64,000 bases of DNA, taken from positions 186,001 to 250,000 of the forward strand of contig NZ_LXFU01000037.1 of NCBI RefSeq assembly GCF_001657485.1. The letters run 5' to 3'. The DNA comes from Rhizobium sp. WYCCWR10014 (lineage in GTDB: Bacteria > Pseudomonadota > Alphaproteobacteria > Rhizobiales > Rhizobiaceae). The notes below the pieces were generated by a model, which was not told where the DNA came from, made no database searches, and saw only the letters and a list, made by a program, of their open reading frames with translations. Positions 1 through 9,318 of the stretch are shown piece by piece; positions within the stretch are counted from its first letter, which is position 1, and every line of letters starts with the position of its first letter. The position numbers and the translations under genes were made by a program.

Positions 1-288
1 GTCCAGCCGGCCCTGGCGGTATTTGACGAAGGTGCTCATCACAAGCGCCTTGCGCGCCCATTCGGAAAATGGGTTCTCGCGGTCGATCGCGTCGAACTTG
101 CGCGCCGCTTCCGCCATGTTGCCGGCCTTCATATTGGCAAGGCCCTGAGTGTAGAGCACATCAGGCGGATCGGTTTCGAGACCGAGCTTGGTGATGTCGA
201 TATCGGGATCCGACTGGCAACCGGAGATCGAGGCGCCTGCGCTGAGCACCAGAAGCGATGCGAACAAAGCGCGCGCTGTCTTCATCAT
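1..288 (-). CDS. bamD: Outer membrane assembly lipoprotein BamD (ComL), 5' part only
   Basis: This is the N-terminal 96 codons of a lipoprotein; the rest lies beyond the left edge. The protein opens MMKTARALFASLLVLSAGAS, followed by a lipobox ending ISGC, so it should be processed by signal peptidase II. After the Cys come TPR-like residues (about 40-95, including NMKAGNMAEAARKFDAI) typical of BamD, which joins BamA in inserting outer-membrane beta-barrels. Two adjacent ATG codons (288 and 285) could start it. It lies downstream of lpxC on the same strand, the usual rhizobial order ftsZ-lpxC-bamD, but a strong terminator separates it from lpxC. Confidence 0.85.
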   Translation of the reverse strand, partial: MMKTARALFASLLVLSAGASISGCQSDPDIDITKLGLETDPPDVLYTQGLANMKAGNMAEAARKFDAIDRENPFSEWARKALVMSTFVKYRQGRLD

Positions 289-513
289 ACCTTCAGATCC
301 TGCATAACCCATTCGAAAGAACCCCACTGCTGCCGCTCTCTCCACGGCAGCCACGCCTCGCTGGCGTTTCTAGCCACAAATGTGCATCAAGAGCAACGCA
401 ATGATAAGGCATTAACGCATTTTTGTGGCAGCAGCCGCAGAATGATCGGCTTTTCAACTTCTTCCCGACCTGTGGCGGCCAAGCATCGGTCTATTGCCCA
501 GACACGCCGGACA

Positions 514-542
514 TAAAAAAACCGCCTCCGGGAAAGAGGCGG
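514..542 (-). terminator. Rho-independent terminator after lpxC
   Basis: CCGCCTC and GAGGCGG form a perfect 7-bp stem (522-528 and 536-542) with a 7-base loop. On the minus strand the stem is followed by a run of seven T. It lies 25 bases past the lpxC stop and should end the ftsZ-lpxC transcript. bamD, about 225 bp further on, then needs its own promoter; none was obvious in 289-513. Confidence 0.85.
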
Positions 543-567
543 CCTGGTCTTGAGAATATGCTGGAGG

Positions 568-1524
568 TCATGCCGACCAGGGAGCGAATTCCGAAGCACT
601 GACCGCGATCAGTTCACGGGCAGCGACGCGCTGGCGCGGCGTCGACGTCTCGACCACCTCGTAGGCGGAGGAATCGGCGAGCAGCGCCTTCAGCGCATTG
701 GCATTCATCTTGTGACCGCCGCGATAGGAACGGTAGCAACCGATGAACTGGACGCCGGCAAGCGAGAGATCGCCGACGGCATCGAGCGTCTTGTGGCGGA
801 CAAATTCGTCCTTGGCGTAACGCAGCCCTTCGACGTTGATGACGGTGTTGTCGTCCGAGATGACGACGGAATTTTCAAGCGAGGAGCCGAGCGCGTGGCC
901 CGACGCCCAGAGACGCTCGACATCGCGCATGAAACCGAAGGTGCGGGCGCGGGAAAGCTCGGTCTTGAAGACCGCGGCGGTCATGTCGCCGGCCCACTTC
1001 TGCCGGCCGATCAGCGGGCAATCGAAATCGATCTCGACTTCGAAGCGCGTACCGTCATACGGGCGGAATTCGCTCCAGGAGCCGCCATGCTCGATTCGCA
1101 CCGGCTTGGTGATACGGATATAGCGGCGCTTGACGCCGAGCGAGACGAGACCAACCTGCTCGATCGCCTCGACGAAGGGCAGCGAACTGCCGTCCATGAT
1201 GGGCATTTCGGAGCCCTGCACTTCGATCAGCACATTGTCGAGGCCGAGAGCATAGACGGCGGCCATGACATGCTCGATCGTCGCGACCGAATGGGCCGGT
1301 GAGAATCCGAGGACGGTGCAGAGGTCAGTATTGCCGACCTGCGAGGAGACGGCTTTGAGTTCGGTGATGTCGCCATTGTCATGCAGGCGCTGGAAAACGA
1401 CGCCGGTGTCCGATTCGGCCGGGTTCAGGGTGATCGAAACGTCAGCGCCCGAATGGACCCCGATGCCCGAAAGCGTCACGGGACGCGATACCGTCGTTTG
1501 AAACCCCAGCAAGCCAATAGCCAT
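568..1524 (-). CDS. lpxC: UDP-3-O-acyl-N-acetylglucosamine deacetylase LpxC
   Basis: LpxC catalyses the committed, zinc-dependent deacetylation step of lipid A synthesis in the cytoplasm. The 318-residue length is typical. Visible motifs are the zinc-ligand region around H78-E84-H85 (HSVATIEHVMAA), the HKTLDAVGDLSLAG block that carries the other His and Asp ligands, and the C-terminal YRGGHKMNANALKALL block with the catalytic His. It starts MAIGLLGFQTTV. It lies 262 bp after ftsZ, as in other rhizobia, and ends at a strong terminator. Confidence 0.97.
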   Translation of the reverse strand: MAIGLLGFQTTVSRPVTLSGIGVHSGADVSITLNPAESDTGVVFQRLHDNGDITELKAVSSQVGNTDLCTVLGFSPAHSVATIEHVMAAVYALGLDNVLIEVQGSEMPIMDGSSLPFVEAIEQVGLVSLGVKRRYIRITKPVRIEHGGSWSEFRPYDGTRFEVEIDFDCPLIGRQKWAGDMTAAVFKTELSRARTFGFMRDVERLWASGHALGSSLENSVVISDDNTVINVEGLRYAKDEFVRHKTLDAVGDLSLAGVQFIGCYRSYRGGHKMNANALKALLADSSAYEVVETSTPRQRVAARELIAVSASEFAPWSA

Positions 1525-1741
1525 AAATTCTGCCTTTTATTCTTCCGTACCGGCGGTCTGTCCGATCGGCACGGTCATCATTCATTCTGCAGAAGGAGCC
1601 GTCGAAAAGACTCCTAGGGCAGTTTCCTTGCGACCATACTTACGTGCGCCGACGCTCCAATCCAAATCACTGTTTCTTTCGCTTTGTTACGAAGTCACAC
1701 GATTGAAATCGCTTGCGAATCGCAGGCTGAAAAACAGCAAT

Positions 1742-1763
1742 GCCCGGGACCTTGATCCCGGGC
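1742..1763 (-). terminator. Stem-loop after ftsZ
   Basis: GCCCGGGA and TCCCGGGC form a perfect 8-bp stem with a 6-base loop, 24 bases past the ftsZ stop. A five-T run occurs only about 8 bases after the stem on the minus strand, so termination may be partial and lpxC may be read through. It separates the ftsQAZ block from lpxC. Confidence 0.6.
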
Positions 1764-1786
1764 ATAAACGGTGCCGAAGCACGCAC

Positions 1787-3505
1787 TCAGTTCGACTGGC
1801 GACGCAGGAATGCCGGGATTTCCAGCTGGTCGTCTTCCTGCATCATCCGGGCCTGCGGAACCGCGCGGCCCTGGTCGTCGAGGTTGCCGCGTCGCGGTGC
1901 ATAGAGGCTTGCCTCAGGCGACAGCGGACGGCGCTGCTGCGAAGCGGCCGGCGGTGCGGCGGTCATGTCGGCGGCAACGGCATCGTCGTCGCGGCGGCCA
2001 AGCGAATTGGTGATTCGCTTGAGCAGGCCCATCGGACCGCGCTCCTCCGCCGCATGCGCGGAAGCCGGCTGCGTGCGGTGGTCGAGTTCGGCCTGAACGA
2101 CCGGCGGGAAATCCTCGACCTTCGGCATGCGCATCGGTTCGGGCGCCTGACGGATGATCGGCTCCTGCCGGATCGGCTGCTGCTGGACCGGCTGGCTGAT
2201 GACAGGCTGGCTCATGGCGGGCGCCGGAGCCTGCTGCTGCACCGGTGCCGGACGCATTGCCGGAGCTTCCGGCGCAGGCGCGAAGATCTTGCTCTGCGGA
2301 CGGAAAGTTTCCTGCTGTGGAGCCGGCTGCTGCAGCGGTGCGGCAGCACGCGGGGCCGGAATTTCGAGCTCGCGTTCCATCTCGGCTTCGCGGATGGTCT
2401 GCGCGATCGGATCCATGGCCTTCGGTGCCTGCATCACGGGGGCAGGCTGGACTGCGGCCGCTGCCGGAGCAACAGCCGCGGAGGGACGGATAACCGGCCT
2501 TGCTGCCGGCTGGAGGTTCCGTTCGGCGGCTTCGTTCATCGCCCGGTCGATGCCGGTTGCGACGACAGAGACGCGGATGATGCCTTCGAGCGATTCGTCG
2601 AAGGTGGCGCCGAGGATGATGTTGGCGTCAGGATCGACTTCCTCGCGGATGCGGGTCGCGGCTTCGTCGACTTCGAAGAGGGTGAGGTCGCGACCGCCGG
2701 TGATGGAGATCAGCAGGCCCTGGGCGCCCTTCATCGAGGTTTCGTCGAGCAGCGGGTTGGCGATCGCAGCCTCTGCAGCCTGCAGCGCGCGGCCGGAGCC
2801 GGAGGCTTCGCCGGTGCCCATCATCGCGCGGCCCATCTCGCGCATCACCGAGCGGACGTCGGCGAAGTCGAGGTTGATGAGGCCTTCCTTGACCATCAGG
2901 TCGGTGATGCAGGCAACGCCCGAATAGAGAACCTGGTCGGCCATGGCGAAGGCATCGGCGAAGGTCGTCTTGTCGTTGGCAATGCGGAAGAGGTTCTGGT
3001 TCGGAATGACGATCAGCGTATCGACAGACTTCTGCAGTTCCTGGATGCCCATCTCGGCCAGGCGCATGCGGCGCCCGCCTTCGAAATGGAACGGCTTGGT
3101 GACGACGCCGACTGTCAGGATGCCCTTGTTGCGGGCTGCCTGTGCGACAACCGGAGCAGCACCCGTACCGGTGCCGCCGCCCATGCCGGCGGTGACGAAG
3201 CACATATGCGTGCCGTTCAGGTGATCGACGATCTCGTCGATGCACTCCTCGGCGGCCGCGCGGCCGACTTCCGGCTGCGAGCCGGCACCGAGGCCTTCGG
3301 TGACGTTGACGCCGAGCTGGATGATGCGCTCGGCCTTCGTCATCGTCAGCGCCTGCGCATCCGTGTTGGCGACGACGAAGTCGACGCCCTGGAGGCCGGC
3401 GGTAATCATGTTGTTGACGGCATTGCCGCCACCGCCGCCAACGCCGAACACGGTGATGCGCGGCTTCAGCTCTGTGATGTCAGGCTTTTGCAGCTTGATG
3501 GTCAT
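1787..3505 (-). CDS. ftsZ: Cell division GTPase FtsZ, long-linker form
   Basis: FtsZ is the tubulin-like GTPase that forms the Z ring. The protein begins MTIKLQKPDITELKPRITVF; this ATG at 3505 has a GAAGGA ribosome site upstream, whereas an extension to 3550 has no family resemblance. The GTP-binding signature GGGTGTG is at about 109-115 and the T7 loop NLDFADVRSVM follows. The globular part ends near residue 320, followed by a roughly 240-residue Pro/Gln/Ala-rich linker and a conserved tail LEIPAFLRRQ that binds FtsA. At 572 residues it is much longer than E. coli FtsZ (383), as is normal for the main FtsZ of Rhizobiales. It lies 55 bp after ftsA. Confidence 0.97.
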   Translation of the reverse strand: MTIKLQKPDITELKPRITVFGVGGGGGNAVNNMITAGLQGVDFVVANTDAQALTMTKAERIIQLGVNVTEGLGAGSQPEVGRAAAEECIDEIVDHLNGTHMCFVTAGMGGGTGTGAAPVVAQAARNKGILTVGVVTKPFHFEGGRRMRLAEMGIQELQKSVDTLIVIPNQNLFRIANDKTTFADAFAMADQVLYSGVACITDLMVKEGLINLDFADVRSVMREMGRAMMGTGEASGSGRALQAAEAAIANPLLDETSMKGAQGLLISITGGRDLTLFEVDEAATRIREEVDPDANIILGATFDESLEGIIRVSVVATGIDRAMNEAAERNLQPAARPVIRPSAAVAPAAAAVQPAPVMQAPKAMDPIAQTIREAEMERELEIPAPRAAAPLQQPAPQQETFRPQSKIFAPAPEAPAMRPAPVQQQAPAPAMSQPVISQPVQQQPIRQEPIIRQAPEPMRMPKVEDFPPVVQAELDHRTQPASAHAAEERGPMGLLKRITNSLGRRDDDAVAADMTAAPPAASQQRRPLSPEASLYAPRRGNLDDQGRAVPQARMMQEDDQLEIPAFLRRQSN

Positions 3506-3560
3506 GGTACCTGTTCCTTCTCTCTCTGGCCGCATCGCCACGCCGGCCAATTACTCAATT

Positions 3561-4892
3561 TCAGAAACTTTCCTTCAGCCACTGGCCCATGCGGGCTATG
3601 CGGCTGTTATTTCCCCCAAGCGACATGAGCAGACCGCTCTGTGACGCATGTGTCTCCATGTCCGCGACCTGCGGATAGATCATCAGGCCGACGGCCGTCG
3701 AAAAGGCCGGGCCCTTGGCCGCCGTCGGCAACCCCGAGACGCCCATCGGACGGCCGATGCGGACGTTGCGGGCAAGGATGCGCCGGGCCACGTCGGCAAG
3801 GCCGGTCAACTGGCTCGCTCCGCCGGTCAGCACGACGCGCTTGCCGACGATCGGGCTGAAACCGGAGCGCTGGATACGGTCGCGGATCAGTTCCATCGTC
3901 TCTTCGATACGGGCCGATACGATGCGCGAAACCAGCGCCCGCGGCACCTGCGACGGCTGGTCGCGATCGTCCTCGCCGATTGGCGGGATTGAGATCAGCT
4001 CGCGCTCGTCGGAGGAATTCGAAAGAGCCGAGGCATGCACGACCTTCAGCCGCTCCGCATCCTCGATGCGGGTCGAAAGGCCGCGTGCCAAATCGGTGGT
4101 GACGTGATGACCGCCAAGGCCGACGGCATCCGTATGAACGAGCTTGCCCTCGGCAAAGACCGAGATCGTCGTCGTGCCGCCGCCCAAGTCGATCGCCGCG
4201 CAGCCGAGCTCGACCTCATCGTCGACGAGAGCCGCAAGACCCGATGCATAGGGCGTCGCGACGATGCCCTCGACCGACAGATGCGCACGATTAACGCTAA
4301 GTTCGAGGTTCTTCAGTGCCGAGCGCTCCGCCGTCACGACATGCATGTCGACGCCGAGCGCGTCGCCATACATCGCCAGCGGATCGCGGATGCCGCGCTC
4401 GCCGTCGAGCGAAAAGCCGGTCGCCAGTGAATGCAGCACCGAACGGTCCTGGCGCAGCGACTGCTGGCAAGCGGCCGACAGCACCTTCTTCAGATCGTTG
4501 AGCTCGACTTCCTGGCCGCCGAGATCGATCGTTGCGGTGTAGATATCGCTGCCGAGCCGGCCGGCCGTCAGATTGACGATCAGGCTCTCGACGGTCAGCC
4601 CCGCCATGCGCTCCGCCGCGTCGACCGCAAGGCGGATGACGCCTTCCAGCGCGTCGAGATCGGCGATGACGCCGGTCTTGATGCCGCGGGAACGCTGGTG
4701 GCCGATGCCGATGATCTCGATATTGTGCGTGCGGCCCGGCAGGATCTGGCTTTCCTCGCGCGGCGTCAGCCGGCCGATCATGCAGACGACCTTGGTCGAA
4801 CCGATGTCGAGCACCGAAACGACATGTGACCGCTTCGACGAAAGCGGCTTCAGGCGCGGCAATCCGAAATGGGATGAACCGAACAAGCTCAT
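3561..4892 (-). CDS. ftsA: Cell division protein FtsA
   Basis: FtsA is an actin-like ATPase that anchors FtsZ to the membrane. The 443-residue protein shows the actin-fold phosphate loops (VLDIGSTKVVCMIG near residue 27 and AAIDLGGGTTTISVF in the second half) and the VLTGGASQLTGL adenosine motif. The C terminus MGQWLKESF is the expected amphipathic membrane helix. Its start overlaps the ftsQ stop by 4 bp, consistent with translational coupling, and ftsZ follows. Confidence 0.96.
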   Translation of the reverse strand: MSLFGSSHFGLPRLKPLSSKRSHVVSVLDIGSTKVVCMIGRLTPREESQILPGRTHNIEIIGIGHQRSRGIKTGVIADLDALEGVIRLAVDAAERMAGLTVESLIVNLTAGRLGSDIYTATIDLGGQEVELNDLKKVLSAACQQSLRQDRSVLHSLATGFSLDGERGIRDPLAMYGDALGVDMHVVTAERSALKNLELSVNRAHLSVEGIVATPYASGLAALVDDEVELGCAAIDLGGGTTTISVFAEGKLVHTDAVGLGGHHVTTDLARGLSTRIEDAERLKVVHASALSNSSDERELISIPPIGEDDRDQPSQVPRALVSRIVSARIEETMELIRDRIQRSGFSPIVGKRVVLTGGASQLTGLADVARRILARNVRIGRPMGVSGLPTAAKGPAFSTAVGLMIYPQVADMETHASQSGLLMSLGGNNSRIARMGQWLKESF

Positions 4893-5821
4893 ATATTCTG
4901 CCCCGCCTTCTTCAATTCTTTCGTACGCTCCGTCACTGCCGTCTGCCTGCGGATCGCCGCCTCCGGCGTCAGCTGGATCGCGGTTCTGTCGGACAGTCTG
5001 AGATCGACTGCGGCAATGTCCCGCTCCAGGAGCTGGTGCTCCTTGTCGAACTTCGAAAGCGTCGCCAGTGCCTGGTCGATACCGTCTTCCGGCAGCTTGA
5101 CGACGACGCCGTTGTCCATGTGCAGGTCCCAGCGGCGGCCTGATATCCAGACATAGGCCTTCACGCGGGCCTTCACGTCAGGCCACTTCGAGAAGGCGTC
5201 GTCGAGCGAAGCCGCCGCCGTTTCGGCATCGCGGCCGACGACGAGCGGCAGCGCCGAAAACTTGTTGTCGCGCAGCGGCGCAATGACGCTGCCGTTCTTC
5301 TCGATCAGGGAAAGCTCCTGCCCGTGCTGCCAGATCGCATAGGCCTGGCGCTCCTTGAGCTTCACCTCGATCGTCTTCGGATAAATCTTGCGGACCTCGA
5401 CATTCTCGACCCAGGGAAGATGCGCGATCTTCCGGCGGGCAGCATCGACGTCGAGCGCGACCAGCGAGGTCGTGCCATCAAGGCCGATCAACTGCAGGAT
5501 CTCGATTTCGGAGGTCTCAGAATTGCCGGAGACCTTGACGTCCTCGATCGCAAAACCCGCGGCCGTCGTCGTTGCCTGCGCCACAGCTTCGGTGTGACCG
5601 CCGAGCGACATGCCGTAAAGCCCCGTCGCACCTAAGAAAGCGAGCGCCGAGACCGTGCCCGTATGAACGGGAATATAGATTCGGCCGCTGCAGAGGCTGA
5701 TCAGGAAGCGCGTGATCCGGCGCAGCGGGCGCGGCAGCACGAACCGCTCTTCGGCTTCCATGATCGGAAGCACGGCATGATGGCTGGGGCGCCCAATCCT
5801 CTTGACTGTCAACGCAAACAA
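4889..5821 (-). CDS. ftsQ: Cell division protein FtsQ (TTG start)
   Basis: FtsQ is a single-pass divisome scaffold of the FtsQBL complex. I chose the TTG at 5821, giving 310 residues beginning with FALTVKRIGRPSHH, because GGAGG lies 8 bases upstream and the length fits rhizobial FtsQ. The longer reading back to 6004 only translates ddl sequence in another frame. A basic cytoplasmic tail of about 60 residues precedes one membrane helix. The periplasmic POTRA domain starts near FAIEDVKVSGNSETSEIEIL, and a beta domain follows. It overlaps ddl by 13 bp and ftsA by 4 bp. Confidence 0.92.
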   Translation of the reverse strand: MFALTVKRIGRPSHHAVLPIMEAEERFVLPRPLRRITRFLISLCSGRIYIPVHTGTVSALAFLGATGLYGMSLGGHTEAVAQATTTAAGFAIEDVKVSGNSETSEIEILQLIGLDGTTSLVALDVDAARRKIAHLPWVENVEVRKIYPKTIEVKLKERQAYAIWQHGQELSLIEKNGSVIAPLRDNKFSALPLVVGRDAETAAASLDDAFSKWPDVKARVKAYVWISGRRWDLHMDNGVVVKLPEDGIDQALATLSKFDKEHQLLERDIAAVDLRLSDRTAIQLTPEAAIRRQTAVTERTKELKKAGQNI

Positions 5822-6735
5822 GACGCGTCCTCCACCATCCACCGGAGAAACTGACCAAATGAATAGCCGGCATGACCGGCCATTTCGGGCACGAGCGAGG
5901 TTGGAGTCATGCCTGGCTGGGTATTGACCTCCAGCCAGATAATTTCGCCGTCTTCGGAGAAACGATCGTCGTAACGAAAGTCGGACCGACTGACGCCGCG
6001 ACAACCGATTGCCTGATGCGCCCTTAGGGACAATGTTTGTATTTTTTGGTAAATATTCGGTGAAATTTTCGCGGGGATGACGTGTTTTGAACCGCCCGCC
6101 GCATACTTGGAGTCGTAATCATAGAAATTGTGTCCCTGCGGCACCACTTCCGTGACACCGAGCGGAGTTTCGCCCATGACACCGCAGGTGAGTTCGCGAC
6201 CGTAAATATAGCGCTCGACGATCACTTCCTCGCCGTAACGCCACTCAGGCGAGCTGACGATCTGCGGCGGATGCGCCTGATCCTCCGTGACGATGACGAC
6301 GCCGAAGCTTGACCCCTCACGGACGGGCTTGACGACATAGGGCGGCTTCATCGGATGCGTCGAAGGAAAAGCGAAACGGTTGACCACCTGCGATTCGGCG
6401 ACCGGAATACCGGCGGCGGCGGCAACGAGCTTCGCCTTATCCTTGTCCATCGCAAGCGCCGAGGCAAGCACGCCCGAATGCGTATAGGGGATCTCGAGAT
6501 ATTCGAGGATGCCCTGAATGGTGCCGTCCTCGCCGAATGGGCCGTGAAGCGCATTGAAGACGACATCGGGCTTCAGCGCGGCGAGCTTCTCGGAAACGTC
6601 GCGCCCCACGTCGATGCGCGTCACATCGAAGCCCTCTGCCTCGAGAGCTTCTGCGCAAGCCTTTCCCGAGGAAAGGCTGACAGGCCTTTCCGAGGAAAAT
6701 CCGCCCATCAGGACAGCGACATGCTTGCGACTCAT
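5809..6735 (-). CDS. ddl: D-alanine--D-alanine ligase
   Basis: Ddl joins two D-Ala in an ATP-dependent reaction for the peptidoglycan stem peptide. The 308-residue ATP-grasp protein shows KHVAVLMGGFSSERPVSL at the N terminus, the GPFGEDGTIQG block, the flexible VKPVREGSSFGV loop and the metal-binding WLEVNTQPGMTPTSL near the C terminus. The ATG at 6735 has a GGGGGTG ribosome site close upstream. It begins the second half of the divided dcw cluster and overlaps ftsQ by 13 bp. Confidence 0.95.
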   Translation of the reverse strand: MSRKHVAVLMGGFSSERPVSLSSGKACAEALEAEGFDVTRIDVGRDVSEKLAALKPDVVFNALHGPFGEDGTIQGILEYLEIPYTHSGVLASALAMDKDKAKLVAAAAGIPVAESQVVNRFAFPSTHPMKPPYVVKPVREGSSFGVVIVTEDQAHPPQIVSSPEWRYGEEVIVERYIYGRELTCGVMGETPLGVTEVVPQGHNFYDYDSKYAAGGSKHVIPAKISPNIYQKIQTLSLRAHQAIGCRGVSRSDFRYDDRFSEDGEIIWLEVNTQPGMTPTSLVPEMAGHAGYSFGQFLRWMVEDASCLR

Positions 6736-6842
6736 CAACACCCCCAAAAATAACTTCCATTTTCGAAATCGACGCTTGCGCGAAGCTGTCTGCGCCGTTT
6801 CGGGCCTTTGTCCGACCTGGGTGCATTAGAGCATCATTATGG

Positions 6843-6857
6843 TTAATGAAGTGTTTA
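6843..6857. promoter_or_regulatory. Possible CtrA-type site upstream of ddl-ftsQAZ
   Basis: TTAA-N7-TTTA matches the CtrA consensus TTAA-N7-TTAA with one mismatch, and a GTTAAC lies close by at 6863-6868. It sits about 110 bp upstream of ddl. CtrA is known to regulate division genes in alphaproteobacteria, but short AT motifs like this can arise by chance. This is an inference. Confidence 0.3.
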
Positions 6858-6950
6858 CTTTCGTTAACTTCGTATTGCCGCGCCCTTGATTTTTTAACTT
6901 TCTCGTCTTCGGGATTGCCAGATCGAAGATGCCGCCGATCCGCGAAAACA

Positions 6951-6979
6951 GAAAAACCCGCACGGAAAAACCGCGCGGG
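6951..6979 (-). terminator. Rho-independent terminator after aqpZ
   Basis: CCCGCACGG and CCGCGCGGG pair (one internal mismatch) around an A5 loop, and the minus strand continues TTTTTC. It lies 28 bases past the aqpZ stop and insulates ddl from aqpZ transcription. Confidence 0.85.
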
Positions 6980-7007
6980 CTCAATGGGATAGCTCGGTAT
7001 CTTGCAG

Positions 7008-7694
7008 TCAGTCGGCGTCGTCGAGGAATTTCCATACGAGCCCGCCGAGCGCTCCGCCTGCGAGCGGCGCAATCCAGAACAGCCAGAGCTGCTGCAGCGC
7101 CCAGCCGCCGACGAAAAGCGCCTGGCTGGTGGAACGGGCCGGATTGACCGAAGTGTTTGTGACGGGGATAGAGACGAGATGGATCAGCGTCAGCCCAAGG
7201 CCGATCGCAAGTGGCGCGAAGCCCGCAGGCACCCGGCTGCTGGTCGATCCCAAGATGATGATCAGGAAGAACATGGTGAGCAGCACTTCGATCAGCAGTG
7301 CCGAAAGCAGCGAATAACCGCCTGGAGAATGGTCGCCATATCCGTTGGCGGCAAAGCCGCCGAGTTCGAAACCCGCCTTGCCGCTGGCGATGAGATAAAG
7401 CAGCGCCGCCGCGGCGATGGCGCCGACAACCTGAGCGACGATATAGGGAATGAGGCGCGCCGCCGGAAACCGTCCGGCAACCGTAAGGCCAAGCGAGACG
7501 GCGGGATTGAAATGACCGCCCGAAATGCCGCCCACGGCATAGGCCATGGTGAGCACGGTCAGACCGAACGCAAAGGCCACGCCGACAAAACCAATCCCAA
7601 GCTCGGGATAGGCCGCGGCCAGCACGGCGCTGCCGCATCCGCCGAAGACCAGCCAGAACGTGCCGAGAAATTCGGCAACAAGACTCTTTTGCAT
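7008..7694 (-). CDS. aqpZ: Aquaporin Z-type water channel
   Basis: This is an MIP-family inner-membrane channel of 228 residues. It has the two NPA boxes, HFNPAVSLGL in the first half and SVNPARSTSQAL in the second. SVNPARS with a preceding Thr-rich segment is typical of water-selective AqpZ rather than the glycerol facilitator GlpF. Six membrane helices are evident. The start MQKSLVAEFLGTFW at 7694 has AGGAG 6 bases upstream; the reading frame extends further upstream but without membrane or family sequence. It is one of three genes lying between murB and ddl. Confidence 0.93.
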   Translation of the reverse strand: MQKSLVAEFLGTFWLVFGGCGSAVLAAAYPELGIGFVGVAFAFGLTVLTMAYAVGGISGGHFNPAVSLGLTVAGRFPAARLIPYIVAQVVGAIAAAALLYLIASGKAGFELGGFAANGYGDHSPGGYSLLSALLIEVLLTMFFLIIILGSTSSRVPAGFAPLAIGLGLTLIHLVSIPVTNTSVNPARSTSQALFVGGWALQQLWLFWIAPLAGGALGGLVWKFLDDAD

Positions 7695-7959
7695 GGATAT
7701 CTCCTCTGCCCTCAACCAGAGGGTTAGCAATGAATCCGTTACAATTCGATTCCGGTCAAGCGCGTGGGCGCCGCCACGGCAAGCTTCACGCAAGGCAGCA
7801 AAACCCAAGGATTTGAGATGACGCCGGGGGACTCGAGCCGGCAATGCATGCGAGCCGCGTCCCCTGTACCGACTGCATGTTTTGACGTTTTCTCGGATCT
7901 GAAATTGCGTTAAGACCCCGCCAGCCTGCCAAGGCGCTCCCTAGAAATACTGGATTGGA

Positions 7960-9279
7960 ATGAAAATGACTGACGCGATCTCCGCATCGCCGACTCCTGC
8001 CTCGAACAGCACGCAAGTCAATTCTCCGGCTCGCGTCCTTATCGCCAGCCTTGTCGGCACCACCATCGAATTCTTCGACTTTTACGTCTACGCGACGGCA
8101 GCCGTCCTCGTCTTCCCACACCTCTTCTTCCCGGCAAGCGATTCGAACGCCGCAACGCTGCAGTCGCTGGTCACCTTCTCGATCGCCTTTTTCGCCCGCC
8201 CCATCGGTGCCGTGGTTTTCGGTCATTTCGGCGACCGCATCGGCCGCAAGGCGACGCTCGTCGCCGCGCTGATGACGATGGGCCTTTCGACCGTGCTGAT
8301 CGGCATGCTGCCCGGCTATGATGCGATCGGCATTGCCGCACCGCTGTTGCTGGCGCTTTGCCGTTTCGGCCAGGGCCTCGGCCTCGGCGGCGAATGGGGT
8401 GGCGCCGTTCTCCTTGCCACCGAAAACGCTCCTCCCGGCAAGCGCAGCTGGTACGCCATGTTCCCGCAGCTCGGCGCGCCGATCGGCTTCATCCTCTCCT
8501 CCGGCTTCTTCCTCATCCTGGCGGAAACGATGAGCAACGAGGATTTCCTCGACTACGGATGGCGCATTCCCTTCATCGCCAGCCTCGCCCTCGTCGCCGT
8601 CGGCCTCTATGTCCGCCTGAAGATTGCCGAGACGCCGGAATTCCGCAAAGCCGTCGAAAAGCACGAGCGTGTCGCCGTGCCGATCGAGGTCGTCTTCCGC
8701 AGCCATCTGCGCAGCTTGATCCTCGGCACCTTCATCGCCGTCGCGACCTTCGTGCTGTTCTACCTGATGACGGTCTTCACGCTCTCCTGGGGTACGACAT
8801 CTCTGGAAAAGGGTGGGCTCGGTTATACGAGAGAGCAGTTCCTGGTCGTCCAGCTTGTCGGCGTCGTCTTCTTCGGCCTGACGATCCCGCTCTCTGGCTG
8901 GCTCTCCGATCTCTATTCGCGCCGCATCATCCTGACGCTGACGACAATCGCCATCGCCATCTTCGGCTTCTTCTACGCGACGCTGTTGACCAGCGGTCTC
9001 ACAGGCGCTTTCCTGTGCTCGATCATCGGCCTCGCCTTGATGGGCTTCACCTATGGTCCGATCGGCGCTGCCCTGGCCGCCCCCTTTCCGACCACGGTGC
9101 GCTATACCGGCGCCTCGATGACCTTCAACCTCGGCGGCATCTTCGGCGCTTCGCTCGCCCCTTATATCGCCACCTGGCTCGCCACCCATTACAGCCTCGA
9201 CTATGTCGGCTACTACCTCACCGCCTCGGCAGTGATCTCGCTGGTCTGCATCCGGCTGTCGGGCCGCGAGGAAGTCTGA
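7960..9279 (+). CDS. MFS transporter, metabolite:H+ symporter (MHS) family
   Basis: This is a 439-residue major facilitator protein with about 12 membrane helices. The opening VGTTIEFFDFYVYATAAVLVF and the loop 2-3 signature GHFGDRIGRKATL are typical of the MHS subfamily (KgtP, ShiA, ProP), which move organic acids, shikimate or betaines with protons. GQGLGLGGEWGGAVLL also fits. The substrate cannot be read from the sequence. The plus-strand gene is divergent from aqpZ across 265 bp. A large open frame on the opposite strand (7786-9468) is only its shadow. Confidence 0.85.
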   Translation: MKMTDAISASPTPASNSTQVNSPARVLIASLVGTTIEFFDFYVYATAAVLVFPHLFFPASDSNAATLQSLVTFSIAFFARPIGAVVFGHFGDRIGRKATLVAALMTMGLSTVLIGMLPGYDAIGIAAPLLLALCRFGQGLGLGGEWGGAVLLATENAPPGKRSWYAMFPQLGAPIGFILSSGFFLILAETMSNEDFLDYGWRIPFIASLALVAVGLYVRLKIAETPEFRKAVEKHERVAVPIEVVFRSHLRSLILGTFIAVATFVLFYLMTVFTLSWGTTSLEKGGLGYTREQFLVVQLVGVVFFGLTIPLSGWLSDLYSRRIILTLTTIAIAIFGFFYATLLTSGLTGAFLCSIIGLALMGFTYGPIGAALAAPFPTTVRYTGASMTFNLGGIFGASLAPYIATWLATHYSLDYVGYYLTASAVISLVCIRLSGREEV

Positions 9280-9318
9280 GCTTCGAGCAGCAAGCAAACA
9301 ACAAGCCGCGACGGCTAG

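Noticed and set aside
1628..3628. A 666-residue open frame on the plus strand opposite ftsZ
   Set aside because: It is antisense to a certain ftsZ, has Arg/His-rich composition without domain signal, and arises from GC-rich codon bias.
7800..7890. tRNA-like stretch between aqpZ and the MFS gene
   Set aside because: No cloverleaf with a T-arm GTTCRA motif and no acceptor pairing could be built.
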